From positions 992,001-1,056,000 of the forward strand of contig NZ_CP026304.1 of the NCBI RefSeq assembly GCF_003054555.1: 64,000 bases of DNA, given 5' to 3'. The translations under genes and the position numbers were made by a program. The notes beneath the pieces are model-generated. The model saw nothing but the letters and a program-made list of their open reading frames with translations. It was not told the origin of the DNA and did no database searches. Within the stretch, counting starts at the first letter, position 1, and every line of letters starts with the position of its first letter. The stretch comes from Streptomyces lunaelactis (lineage in GTDB: Bacteria; Actinomycetota; Actinomycetes; Streptomycetales; Streptomycetaceae). Positions 53,468 through 62,693 of this stretch are shown here, piece after piece.

Positions 53468-54853
53468 TCAGGGCGCGATGTTGTGGTTCAGGCGGAACAG
53501 GTTGCCAGGGTCGTAGCGCCGCTTGATCGCCGTCAAGCGGTCGTAGTTCTGGCGGTAGTTGGCCCGGACCCGGTCCTGGTCGTCGTGGTCCATGAAGTTC
53601 ACGTAGCCGCCCTCCATGGAGTGGGGTTCGAGCGCCGCGGCGAAGGCGCGCGCCCAGCCGGCGCTGGCCTCGCAGTCGGCGCGGGTGGGGAGGCTCGGGC
53701 TGAGTGCGGTCGCGAAGTCGGCGTCCCGGTAGGTGAATGCGGTTTCCTCGGGTCCCACCCTGTGGCAGGCCCCGTCGATGGGGAACACCACCGTCACGCT
53801 CTGAAGGCTGGGTGTCGTGGCGCCGTACTCGACGTACGCGTCGATCGCTCCTTCCGGCAGGCTCTGGCTGAAGGTGCCCTTCCAGTAGTGGAAGAGGCCG
53901 GCGGGCACCAGGTCGTCGAAGAGGGTGTTGATCACGGGGTAGGGCATGCGCCCGACGTGCTGTCCCACGATCGGACCGAGGTCGGCGAGACGGGCCCGGA
54001 CCCGGTCGTCCTCGGTTTCGGGCCCGGTCCAGCACGTGACCACTCCGCAGACCGGCCGCCCGTGCCAGCGCTCGGGCAGGAACGGGAGCGGCGGGCCGAG
54101 CCCGACGACGAGCAGAGCGCCGAGTTTCTCGTCGGACCCGGCGATCAGCTCGCGGTACCGGCGCATCACATCGCCGTCGAGCGGGTAGAACGTCGGCCCG
54201 CCGAGGATGTCGGACACGGGCTGCAGCCGGTACTCGAAGGACGCGACGACCCCGAAGTTCCCGCCCCCGCCACGCACGGCCCACAGCAGGTCGGCGTTCT
54301 GCTTCTGGGAACAGGTCACGAAGGAGCCGTCGGCCGTGACCAGGTCGGCCGAGATCAGGTTGTCGCAGGCCAGCCCGCAGCGGCGGGCCAGATAGCCCAT
54401 ACCGCCTCCCGTGGTCAGCCCGCCGATGCCGGTGGTGGACACGATCCCGCCCGTGGTCGCCAGGCCGAAGGCGTGGGTGGCGTGGTTGAAATCCGCCCAG
54501 GTGCAGCCGCCCTCCGCCCTGGCCGTGCGCACCTGCGGGTCGACCCGGATCCCGCGCATGCGACCGAGGTCGAGTACGACGCCGCCGTCGCAGGTTCCGT
54601 AGCCGGTGACGCTGTGGCTGCCGCCGCGCACCGCCAGCAGCAGATCCTGCTCGCGGGCGAAGTCCACGGTGGCGACGATGTCGCCGACGTCGACGGCCCG
54701 GACGACGATCGCCGGCCGCTTGTCGTGCATCGCGTTGTAGACCTTGCGCGCCTCGTCGTAGTCGGGGTCGCCGGGCTGGACGATGTCGCCCCGTACGGCC
54801 CCCCGCAGTCGCTCCAGCAGCTTCTCGTCGAGGACTGATGTGGGGGTGGTCAT
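53468..54853 (-). CDS. FAD-binding (berberine bridge-type) oxidoreductase
   Basis: 461-residue PCMH/BBE enzyme, started at ATG 54853. The His in VRGGSHSVTGYG is the usual covalent FAD site; AEGGCTWADFNHA holds a Cys near the position of the second, 6-S-cysteinyl link, so a bicovalent flavin is possible. Then STTGIGGLTTGGGMGYL, AVRGGGGNFGVVASF and a C-terminal BBE segment ending RYDPGNLFRLNHNIAP. It is paralogous to the truncated gene at 1-815, which lacks this Cys. Substrate unknown. Confidence 0.92.
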   Translation of the reverse strand: MTTPTSVLDEKLLERLRGAVRGDIVQPGDPDYDEARKVYNAMHDKRPAIVVRAVDVGDIVATVDFAREQDLLLAVRGGSHSVTGYGTCDGGVVLDLGRMRGIRVDPQVRTARAEGGCTWADFNHATHAFGLATTGGIVSTTGIGGLTTGGGMGYLARRCGLACDNLISADLVTADGSFVTCSQKQNADLLWAVRGGGGNFGVVASFEYRLQPVSDILGGPTFYPLDGDVMRRYRELIAGSDEKLGALLVVGLGPPLPFLPERWHGRPVCGVVTCWTGPETEDDRVRARLADLGPIVGQHVGRMPYPVINTLFDDLVPAGLFHYWKGTFSQSLPEGAIDAYVEYGATTPSLQSVTVVFPIDGACHRVGPEETAFTYRDADFATALSPSLPTRADCEASAGWARAFAAALEPHSMEGGYVNFMDHDDQDRVRANYRQNYDRLTAIKRRYDPGNLFRLNHNIAP

Positions 54854-55005
54854 GGCCGCCACCGCCTTTCCGCGTCCTGGGGGACCTTCGGGGAAGGGGT
54901 ACAGCACAGTTGTAGGCATGGAGCGGGGTGATCGTCATCGCCGGAACCGCCCATACCGTCGAAGGGGGCATGGGCAGAACAGCCCATGCGCCGATCGCCC
55001 ACCGG

Positions 55006-56682
55006 TCACGCAAGGCCGTGTGTGTACGCGTACGCCGTAGCGGCGGCCCTCGATGACACATCGAGCTTCGCGAAGATGTTGTTGAGGTGACGGGCGACGG
55101 TGTGCTCGCTGATCACCAGCTCGGCGGCGATGGACCGGTTGGTCCGGCCTGCGGCGACGAGGCGCAGCACTTGGACCTCACGCTCGGTGAGGTCGCCGGG
55201 GAGCCGATGGTGCACAGCGCTGAGCAGGGCCGCCGCCCGCCGCGCGTCGGGCACAGCGCCCAGCCGCTCGAAGACCGCCTGCGCGGCTTGGAGTTCCAGC
55301 CGTGCGCCTTCGTCGTCCCCCGCGACGCGGTCGGCGGCGGCGAGGGTCATACGGACCTGCGCCGCCTCGTACGGGACTCCCAGTTCCAGCCACAGCGACA
55401 GCGCCCGGCGCAGCAGGGGCAGCGCACGCTCGAGGTCACGGTCGGCGAATGCCACTCCGCCGCCCGCCGCCGCCGCGATCGCATGCAGCACCGTGCTCTC
55501 GGACTCGCGCCGCTGCTGCCACTCGCGCGCGGCCGACTCCAGTTCGTGCGCTGCCGTACGTGCCTGGCCGAGCCGGCCGAGAGCGAGCGATACCTCGACC
55601 TGGGCCGCGAGCAGTCGGCAGCGCCCGAGGCGGTCGGGCCCATCGCCACCGTCCTTGCCCGCCAGTGCGAGCCGCAGGGCGGCGGCACAGGAGTCGGCCT
55701 TGCCCTGGGCCAGACGCAGCAGCGCGAGGCCCGGCTGCGGGTCGCGGCCGAGCTCGTGCGCTCGGTCGTACGAAGTCTCGGCCGCGGCCAGCTCGCCGCG
55801 ACGCCGCTGGATGCCTCCGGTCAGGTAGAACGCCTCCGCGGCCGTCCTCTTCTCGTAGGGCAGCAGCTCCCCGCAGGTCAGGGCGGCCTCGGCCGCTGCC
55901 CGGGTCCAGTCACCGCACAGCTCGAGCACCTCCACCCGGTGTACCCGGCACAGACCCCGGAAGTTGTTCTCCTCGGGCATCGACGCGCACCAGGTCATGG
56001 CCGCGTCGGTCCACTCGACGGCGCGCTGCAGGTCGGCGGAGGCCATGCACTGCTGGAGGCCAAGGCAGTAGATCCACCCGGTGAAGAACGAGCTGAGCTC
56101 GCCCGCCATGGCCGAGCACATGGCGTCGTCGAGCAGGGCGAGCCCGCCTGCGATCCGCCCCTGGGCCAGCAGCACGCTCGCCTGCGCCTGGGAGCTCATG
56201 GCGAGGAGATCCGGGCTGCCGCAGCGCCGCGCGATGCCGGCCATGCGACGGGCACAGCTCATGGCCTCGTCGTACGCGCCACGCTGCTGTGCCTCCTCCG
56301 CCTCGACCCAGGCGAGATAGCAGTGCTCGACGCACTCGGGCTCGCTGCTGAGGTGCTCACGCGCCCGGCGCAGCCAGCCGGCGGCCGCGGCCGTACGTCC
56401 CGCCAGCTGGTACTCGTAGAAGAGCATCCAGGCGCAGAATCCGGCCTGCCGGGCGGCGTCCGCCGCCCCGTAGCCGGAGTAGGCCTTCGTCCGCGCTGTG
56501 ATCGATTCCTCGACGCGGCCGGTCCACCAGGCGGCGTCGGCGAGTGCGGCGAAGTCGTCCGGGGTCATGCGGTCGGGCTCGAGGTCGCGCAGGGCGGCGT
56601 AGGCATCGGCCCATGCCTCGCGGGCGACAGCGTCCCTCGCCCGCACCTTCGCCTGTTCGCGGCCGGTGATCTGCTCAGCCAC
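55006..56682 (-). CDS. LuxR-type regulator with TPR-like helical repeats
   Basis: 558 residues from GTG 56682, with GAAGGGAG upstream. Residues 1-480 are repeated Ala-rich helix pairs resembling TPRs, without the P-loop of the larger LAL/MalT regulators. The C-terminal LuxR helix-turn-helix is clear: [52 protein letters not shown]. It probably senses a ligand or protein through the repeats. It is divergent from the peptidase at 56972, a likely target. Confidence 0.92.
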   Translation of the reverse strand: MAEQITGREQAKVRARDAVAREAWADAYAALRDLEPDRMTPDDFAALADAAWWTGRVEESITARTKAYSGYGAADAARQAGFCAWMLFYEYQLAGRTAAAAGWLRRAREHLSSEPECVEHCYLAWVEAEEAQQRGAYDEAMSCARRMAGIARRCGSPDLLAMSSQAQASVLLAQGRIAGGLALLDDAMCSAMAGELSSFFTGWIYCLGLQQCMASADLQRAVEWTDAAMTWCASMPEENNFRGLCRVHRVEVLELCGDWTRAAAEAALTCGELLPYEKRTAAEAFYLTGGIQRRRGELAAAETSYDRAHELGRDPQPGLALLRLAQGKADSCAAALRLALAGKDGGDGPDRLGRCRLLAAQVEVSLALGRLGQARTAAHELESAAREWQQRRESESTVLHAIAAAAGGGVAFADRDLERALPLLRRALSLWLELGVPYEAAQVRMTLAAADRVAGDDEGARLELQAAQAVFERLGAVPDARRAAALLSAVHHRLPGDLTEREVQVLRLVAAGRTNRSIAAELVISEHTVARHLNNIFAKLDVSSRAAATAYAYTHGLA

Positions 56683-56971
56683 CGCGGCTCCCTTCTCGCT
56701 CTCCGCGAGCCGGCCCCCTCCCCAGGATAGGAGCGGGCAGCTCCCGACGGGGCGGCAGCAACCGGAGGGGGCTGAGCACCTCGGGGGATCGCGGCACTTC
56801 CAGGCGTTGATCCCATCAGGTCGACCGTCCCGGACTATTGACTCCGAGTGTGATAGTCGCGATTCTCGTCGCACCGCTTGCGCGGGCCATGACAACCCAC
56901 CCGGGACAGGCACGGCCCCGCACGGCCCCGGCTCCTCGACCCGCACCATCCGCTCACCGAAGACATGGGTG

Positions 56972-59035
56972 ATGACCATGACTCGACACTCGCACCGCAA
57001 ACGAAGGCCCATCGCGGTTCTGTCGTTGCTCCTCGCCGTGGTGGCCATGGTCCTCGGCCCAGTCCCCAGTTCATCGGCCGAGTCCGACTGGTGGACCCCG
57101 GCCGCGCGGCCCGCGCCCGACTCCCAGATCAATGTCACGGGCGAGCCCTTCAAGGGGACCGACTCCCAGGGGGAGGTACGGGGATTCGTCGACGCACACA
57201 ACCACCTGATGTCCAACGAGGCCTTCGGCGGCCGGCTCATCTGCGGAAAGACGTTCTCCGAGCTGGGTGTCGCGGACGCGCTCAAGGACTGCCCCGAGCA
57301 CTACCCCGACGGCTCGCTCGCGATCTTCGACTTCATCACCAAGGGCGGCGACGGCAAGCACGACCCCAACGGATGGCCGACGTTCAAGGACTGGCCGGCC
57401 CATGACTCGCTGACCCACCAGCAGAACTACTACGCCTGGGTCGAACGGGCCTGGCGCGGCGGTCAGCGGGTGCTCGTCAACGACCTCGTCACCAACGGCG
57501 TGATCTGCTCGGTCTACTTCTTCAAGGACCGCAGCTGCGACGAGATGACCTCCATCCGCCTGCAGGCGCAGAAGACGTACGACATGCAGGCCTTCATCGA
57601 CAAGATGTACGGCGGCCCGGGCAAGGGCTGGTTCAGGATCGTCACCGACTCCGCGCAGGCGCGCCAGGTCGCCCAACAGGGCAAGCTGGCCGTCGTTCTG
57701 GGGGTCGAGACCTCCGAGCCGTTCGGCTGCAAGCAGATCCTGGACATCGCGCAGTGCGGCAAGGACGACATCGACCGCGGTCTGGACGAGCTGCACAAGC
57801 TGGGCGTACGCAGCATGTTCCTGTGCCACAAGTTCGACAACGCCCTGTGCGGGGTGCGATTCGACGAGGGCACGCTCGGCACGGCCATCAACGTCGGCCA
57901 GTTCCTGTCGACCGGCACCTTCTGGAAGACGGAGAAGTGCACCGGCCCGCAGCACGACAACCCCATCGGCATCGCGTCGGCGCCCAATGCGGAGAAGGAA
58001 CTTCCGCAGGGCGTGGAGGTCCCGTCGTACGCAGCGGACGCGCAGTGCAACACCCGCGGGCTCACCGAACTCGGCGAGTACGCCGTGCGCGGCATGATGC
58101 AACGCAAGATGATGCTGGAGATCGACCATATGAGCGTCAAGGCCGCGGGCCGGGCGTTCGACATCTTCGAGTCCGAGTCGTACCCCGGTGTGATCTCCTC
58201 GCACAGCTGGATGGACCTCAACTGGACCGAGCGGGTCTACCGTCTCGGCGGCTTCGTCGCCCAGTACATGCACGGCGCCGAGGGGTTCAGCGCGGAGGCG
58301 AAGCGCACGGACGCGCTGCGCGACAAGTACAACGTCGGCTATGGCTACGGCACCGACATGAACGGCGTCGGCGGCTGGCCGGGCCCCCGCGGCGCGGACA
58401 CCCCGAACCCGGTGAGGTACCCCTTCCGCAGCGCCGACGGCAGCGCCGTCATCGACAGGCAGACCACCGGCGAGCGCACCTGGGACATCAACACCGACGG
58501 CGCCGCGCACTACGGTCTGGTCCCGGACTGGCTGGAGGACATCCGGATCGTCGGCGGCAAGGGTGTCGTTGACGACCTCTTCCGGGGCGCCGAGTCCTAC
58601 CTCGACACCTGGGGCGCGTCCGAGAACCACAAGGCGGGGGTGAACCTCGCCGCGGGCTCGTCCGCCTCGGCCAGCTCCTCGGAGTGGAGCCTGTTCACGA
58701 GTTACGCACCCGACAGGGCCGTGGACGGCAACGCGGGCACGCGCTGGGCGAGCGACTGGAGCGACGACCAGTGGCTCCGGATCGACCTCGGGGCACCCAG
58801 CCTGATCAAACGGGTCACCCTCAACTGGGAGCGCGCCCATGGGAAGGCGTATCGCATCGAGCTCTCAACCGACGGCACGAACTGGCAGTCCGTATGGTCC
58901 ACCACGACCGGTGACGGCGGCCTGGACACGGCTCAGTTCACCGGAACCTCAGCCCGCTACGTACGCGTCCACGGGCTGCAGCGAGGCACCACATGGGGCT
59001 ATTCCCTCAACGAAGTCGGTGTCTACAGCAGCTGA
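56972..59035 (+). CDS. Secreted M19-type dipeptidase-like protein with discoidin domain
   Basis: 687-residue secreted protein. The signal peptide spans about 1-38 ([18 protein letters not shown]). An amidohydrolase/peptidase M19-like region (about 65-545) carries [26 protein letters not shown] and [15 protein letters not shown], the pattern of metal-binding His and Glu. A C-terminal F5/8 (discoidin) domain (about 555-687, [27 protein letters not shown]) should bind a cell-surface or polymer glycan. ATG 56972 or 56978 could be the start. Confidence 0.85.
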   Translation: MTMTRHSHRKRRPIAVLSLLLAVVAMVLGPVPSSSAESDWWTPAARPAPDSQINVTGEPFKGTDSQGEVRGFVDAHNHLMSNEAFGGRLICGKTFSELGVADALKDCPEHYPDGSLAIFDFITKGGDGKHDPNGWPTFKDWPAHDSLTHQQNYYAWVERAWRGGQRVLVNDLVTNGVICSVYFFKDRSCDEMTSIRLQAQKTYDMQAFIDKMYGGPGKGWFRIVTDSAQARQVAQQGKLAVVLGVETSEPFGCKQILDIAQCGKDDIDRGLDELHKLGVRSMFLCHKFDNALCGVRFDEGTLGTAINVGQFLSTGTFWKTEKCTGPQHDNPIGIASAPNAEKELPQGVEVPSYAADAQCNTRGLTELGEYAVRGMMQRKMMLEIDHMSVKAAGRAFDIFESESYPGVISSHSWMDLNWTERVYRLGGFVAQYMHGAEGFSAEAKRTDALRDKYNVGYGYGTDMNGVGGWPGPRGADTPNPVRYPFRSADGSAVIDRQTTGERTWDINTDGAAHYGLVPDWLEDIRIVGGKGVVDDLFRGAESYLDTWGASENHKAGVNLAAGSSASASSSEWSLFTSYAPDRAVDGNAGTRWASDWSDDQWLRIDLGAPSLIKRVTLNWERAHGKAYRIELSTDGTNWQSVWSTTTGDGGLDTAQFTGTSARYVRVHGLQRGTTWGYSLNEVGVYSS

Positions 59036-59057
59036 CGCCACGGATGGAGTGCCCAAG

Positions 59058-59104
59058 GGCCGGGGCGGGCCGGATCAGCTCTCCTGATCCGGCCCGCCCC
59101 GGCC
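59058..59104 (+). terminator. 21-bp perfect stem-loop terminator
   Basis: 59058-59078 (GGCCGGGGCGGGCCGGATCA plus G) pairs exactly with 59084-59104 around the loop CTCTC. It lies 23 bp after the peptidase stop. Confidence 0.93.
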
Positions 59105-59141
59105 GCGCGCGTCGCCGCTGTACACGACCGAAGGGAACCAC

Positions 59142-59783
59142 ATGGCACGGATGCCGTCGGCCGAGCGGCGCCGACAGCTGACCGAAGCAGCGATCCGCGC
59201 GATGACCCGCGACGGTGTCTCCAGGACGACGACCCGGTCCATCGCCGCCGAGGCAGGCGTCTCACTGAGCGTCTTCCACTACTGCTTCGACTCCAAGCAG
59301 GCCCTGCTCGAGTCCGTCATCACGACGATCACCGATCACTCCGTCACGGTGGTGCAGGAGGCGATCCGGCCGAAAGCAACCCTTCGGGAAACCATCCGGG
59401 CCGGCTTCCAGGCCTACTGGGACCATGTGTCCGCGAACCCCGGCGAGCACATGCTCACGTACGAACTCACGCAGTACGCCCTGCGCCAGCCGGGCTTCGC
59501 GCATCTCGCACGACGGCAGTACGAGCTGTACTCGGACACCTACAGCGAACTCATCGAACAGCTCCGTCACAGCATGGAGTTCGAACTCCGCGTACCCGTG
59601 CCCGTGCTGGCCCGCTACCTGGCCGTCATGACCGACGGACTGACCCTGAACTTCCTCGTTCTCGGTGATGACACAGCCGCGGCGGACATCCTCGACACGA
59701 TCGCCGACCAGGTCGTCAACCTCGTCCGCGACGAAATCCGACCGGCCGCCCCCGGGGCCGTTTCACCACCGCGCTCCATCTGA
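59142..59783 (+). CDS. TetR/AcrR family transcriptional regulator
   Basis: 213-residue regulator. N-terminal helix-turn-helix: LTEAAIRAMTRDGVSRTTTRSIAAEAGVSLSVFHYCFDSKQAL. The C-terminal ligand domain (about 75-200) is helical, with a TetR_C_6-like pattern. The GAAGGGAAC site precedes the ATG. No obvious target gene flanks it, since a terminator lies upstream and a convergent lipoprotein downstream. It is one possible binder of the distant GTGAAC-N3-GTTCAC palindromes, but there is no direct evidence. Confidence 0.93.
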   Translation: MARMPSAERRRQLTEAAIRAMTRDGVSRTTTRSIAAEAGVSLSVFHYCFDSKQALLESVITTITDHSVTVVQEAIRPKATLRETIRAGFQAYWDHVSANPGEHMLTYELTQYALRQPGFAHLARRQYELYSDTYSELIEQLRHSMEFELRVPVPVLARYLAVMTDGLTLNFLVLGDDTAAADILDTIADQVVNLVRDEIRPAAPGAVSPPRSI

Positions 59784-59799
59784 ATGGGAAGTGAGCCGG

Positions 59800-60642
59800 T
59801 CAGCCGGTGCGCACCGCCGTGACGGTGAAGCGTTCGACCTCGGCGATGTGACCGCCGGTGGATGCGACGACCGTGAGCACCGGGTCGCGGGCGCCGGAGA
59901 AGGACACCGACTGTTTCCAGGGCTGGTCGTTGCCGCCCGCCGAGGAGCAGCACGAGGAGCCCAGCAGCGCCCCGGACGACGGCTGACGCACCTGGAGGCG
60001 GATGCCCTCGTCCACGCCGGTGATCCGCCCGCCGGTCACCAACGGGGAGCGCACGATCGACCCGTATCCGGGCACGGTCAGGGAGAACGTCGTGTCGTCG
60101 GTGCCGACGACCTCCCACGGGGCGTCCGGGCCGGTGCCGTACCGCACGAGGTGGACAATCGCCGCGGTGCCGCCTTCGGGCCCGCTCAGTGCGACGCCGA
60201 TGCGAGCGTGCGCACCGCTGACGCTGCGCGAGGAGATCCGGCCGATGTCCCGGAAGCCCAGGTAGCCCTGGGTGAAGGACAGTGCGGTCCGGTCCGGGTC
60301 GAGATGCCAGGGCTGGTGTCCGCCGGAGCGATAGTCACGCTGCCACGCCTGGGCCTCGGCGAGCGTGGCGAACGGCCACAACGGCTGGAGACTTCCGGAG
60401 CCGAGCACGGGCGCGCTGCCGCCGGGTGCGGGAGTGGTCGGCGCTCGGGTGCCCGGCGGTGTCGTCGCCGCCGTGGCCGACGGGACGGGCGTCGCGGGCG
60501 ACTGGGACGGTGAGGAGGTTCGCGGTGCGGCGGACGGCGATCCCGACGCGGTCGGCGGCTCGCCAGAACTCCCGCAGGCGGTGAGCATCAGGCCGGTCAC
60601 GGCCGTTGCGGCGACGAGCCGGAATGGGAGCCAGATGTTCAT
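59800..60642 (-). CDS. Conserved hypothetical lipoprotein
   Basis: 280-residue lipoprotein. Lipobox MLTACGS (Cys about 23), then a Pro/Thr/Ser-rich linker (about 25-75). The folded part (about 80-280) starts PLWPFATLAEAQAWQRDYRSGGHQPWHLD, followed by beta-rich sequence with VVGTDDTTFSLTVPGYGS. Family and function not recognised; surface-exposed. Confidence 0.82.
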   Translation of the reverse strand: MNIWLPFRLVAATAVTGLMLTACGSSGEPPTASGSPSAAPRTSSPSQSPATPVPSATAATTPPGTRAPTTPAPGGSAPVLGSGSLQPLWPFATLAEAQAWQRDYRSGGHQPWHLDPDRTALSFTQGYLGFRDIGRISSRSVSGAHARIGVALSGPEGGTAAIVHLVRYGTGPDAPWEVVGTDDTTFSLTVPGYGSIVRSPLVTGGRITGVDEGIRLQVRQPSSGALLGSSCCSSAGGNDQPWKQSVSFSGARDPVLTVVASTGGHIAEVERFTVTAVRTG

Positions 60643-60982
60643 GAGTGCTCCACAGGAAACGTGTACAGACCGCCGATGCGGTCTGTACGGCTATCTTCCC
60701 ACCACTCCGGTTCATGTCACAGACCCCGGGCCCGGCCGCGTCCCCGTGGGCAATTCGCCGCCTGTCACGTCAGAGCACCTATCTCGGCGGGCCACTGCCG
60801 GCCCCTACGCATGCCGGGTCGCCGACACCGCTCGCTCCGGCAGCCCCGACAAGGCCCTCATAGGTGCCGCACGCACAGCAGGCGACTGAAGTACGGTGTC
60901 CCACCACATGTGCCACTGACCAGCGCGTTTCTACGGTGTGGCGACACGAACCGGCCCCGTCCCCCGCCCGGAAGTGGTACCC
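60643..60982. other. Intergenic region, nothing recognised
   Basis: About 340 bp between the lipoprotein gene and a truncated transporter. TGTACAGACCGCCGATGCGGT (60662 onward) is a short imperfect dyad near the lipoprotein start. I see no gene. Confidence 0.4.
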
Positions 60983-61096
60983 ATGGCCGCCTCCGCCACC
61001 GCTCCACCAGCCCCCAGCTCCCTCAAGCGCATCGTCGCCGCGAGCCTCATCGGGACCACCATCGAGTGGTACGACAACTCGTCCGATCGGAGCTAG
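60983..61096 (+). pseudogene. N-terminal fragment of an MHS-family MFS transporter
   Basis: The 37-codon frame reads MAASATAPPAPSSLKRIVAA then SLIGTTIEWYDN, the unmistakable first helix of an MHS transporter (compare SIGTVIEYYDFF in the intact gene at 32496). It is then cut by unrelated codons and a TAG at 61094-61096. The remaining eleven helices are absent, so it is a deletion remnant. Confidence 0.75.
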
Positions 61097-61243
61097 GACC
61101 TGCGTTCTTCGCACAGATCTAGCAAGTGGGTCAGCACCGGACCAGCACCGGATCCAGGACGAACTGCGTGCGCCGGCAACCAGTTCGCCGGGGAGATGCG
61201 CCCTCTGAGGACCTGCAGAGGATCCACTCGGCCGCCCACCGCC

Positions 61244-62023
61244 TCATGCTCGGTCGGTCACGAACCGGTCGAGCACCGCGGTCAGCTCCGCCGGCTTCTC
61301 CACCGGCAGTTCGTGGCCGGCGTCCACGATCCGGACCAGCGCGTCCGGGTAGGCCTTCGCCATCCGCAGCATCTGCGCGACGGGCAGCTGGATGTCGTGG
61401 TAGCCGTGCACCAACAGGGTGGGCGTACAGATCTCACCGACCCGGCCAAGGACGTCGAAGGACCGCATGGCGGCGTAGCACGTCATGACCACCTCCCGCG
61501 GCGTGGCCGAGGAGGCCCGGATGCACTCGCGAATCTCCTCGCGCGGGTAGCCGGGGGCAAAGGCCCGCTGGATGTTAGTGGCGACGAACACCTTGAACGG
61601 CAACAGCGTCGACGCCGCCATCAGCAGGCCCCGCCCACGGCTGTAGGTCATCCGGCTGATCGAGTTCACCAGCGCAAGGCGCTCGATCCGCTCAGGATGG
61701 CCGAGGGCGAGGGTCTGCGCGATCATCCCGCCCATGGAGTGACCGACGAGCACGAACCGGTCGACCTCGAGGTGGTCGAGGAGGGCGAGGACGTCCACGG
61801 CCAGCTCTTCGATCGTCCGCGCCCCCGACCCGCTGCTCTCGCCGTGCCCGCGCAGGTCGAGCCGTATGACCCGCCGCATCGGCGCGAAGTGCGCCATCTG
61901 GTGATCCCAGCGGTGCCGGTCGGCCGTCCAACCGTGAATGAACACCATGGGCACGCCGTCACCGTCGTGGGGGCCCTCGTCGTCGTACGTCAGTGCTGCG
62001 CCGTCGACAGCGAGGTGCGGCAT
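61244..62023 (-). CDS. Alpha/beta hydrolase
   Basis: 259 residues from ATG 62023, with AGGAGG upstream. Oxyanion motif HGWTADRHRW; nucleophile elbow VGHSMGG (Ser about 97); acid Asp in HGYHDIQLPV; His in VDAGHELPVEKP. Soluble, no signal. Substrate unknown. The gene is preceded by a decayed hydrolase fragment (62095-62264) on the same strand. Confidence 0.9.
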   Translation of the reverse strand: MPHLAVDGAALTYDDEGPHDGDGVPMVFIHGWTADRHRWDHQMAHFAPMRRVIRLDLRGHGESSGSGARTIEELAVDVLALLDHLEVDRFVLVGHSMGGMIAQTLALGHPERIERLALVNSISRMTYSRGRGLLMAASTLLPFKVFVATNIQRAFAPGYPREEIRECIRASSATPREVVMTCYAAMRSFDVLGRVGEICTPTLLVHGYHDIQLPVAQMLRMAKAYPDALVRIVDAGHELPVEKPAELTAVLDRFVTDRA

Positions 62024-62094
62024 GGGTCGTGGCCTCCTGGAGCGTGGTTCGGGTATGGCCGGGTACTGGCGCCGACCGCCCTGGAGGCCGTAAC

Positions 62095-62264
62095 GGCGCT
62101 TGCCGAGGAAGTCGAGGATGTGCCCGAAACGTGTCGAGGGCAGCGCCCCGGCCGAGGAACGTGTCGAGGTGACCGTAGCCGGGAATCTCGGTGTACGCCA
62201 CGTCCAATTACGGCTGCCGGTCGGCGAGTACCTCGTGGCCTGGGCGCCACACCACTCCGCCTCC
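62095..62264 (-). pseudogene. Frameshifted C-terminal fragment of an alpha/beta hydrolase
   Basis: On the minus strand one frame reads HEVLADRQP, a TAA stop (62208-62210), then LDVAYTEIPGYGHLDTFLGR and GAALDTF; after a shift near 62126 it continues GHILDFLGK. Together these give the C-terminus of a large hydrolase or cholesterol-oxidase-associated alpha/beta protein (the GYGHLD motif). An in-frame stop and a frameshift mark it as dead. No upstream part is recognisable. Confidence 0.5.
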
Positions 62265-62693
62265 GCACCGCAGCCCTGGCACACAGTCATCGGCCCCGTC
62301 GCCGCGGCGTTCCTCCCTCGCGGCCCGGTTTCGAGTACCGATCCTGCGGCATCGCAGGAACCCCCGTGAGGGGCGTCGTCCGTGAGGCGGTTTCGACCGG
62401 GGGGCCGGAGGATGAGAGTGGCGGCCTCGTAGCCGACCCATGAGCTGTCTCAGGGTTGTCGGTTCCGGGGGCCGTCGGCCATGCAGTCACTGTCCTTGAG
62501 ACCTGGGTTTCCGAGCGCGCGGGCGGTTTGGCGATGAGGACGGATGAGCCGGCGTCCACGGTCGGCGGCAGCACCCCACCGCTCCTGTGGGAACTGGGCA
62601 AGCTCCTGGCCCGCAGGTCGCAGCGCAGCGGGTGAGTACGATCCGTTCCCTCGTCCGTGACCCTGCCCGCGCGGACCCACCCGAAGGAGACCC
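62265..62693. other. Intergenic region upstream of the SulP gene
   Basis: 430 bp of GC-rich DNA with no supported gene and no clear promoter; GAAGGAG (62683-62689) is the ribosome site of the SulP gene. Confidence 0.45.

Noticed and set aside
61131..61152. Short tandem repeat of CCAGCACCGGA
   Set aside because: Only two short copies in non-coding DNA; no attachment-site or tRNA-end context found.
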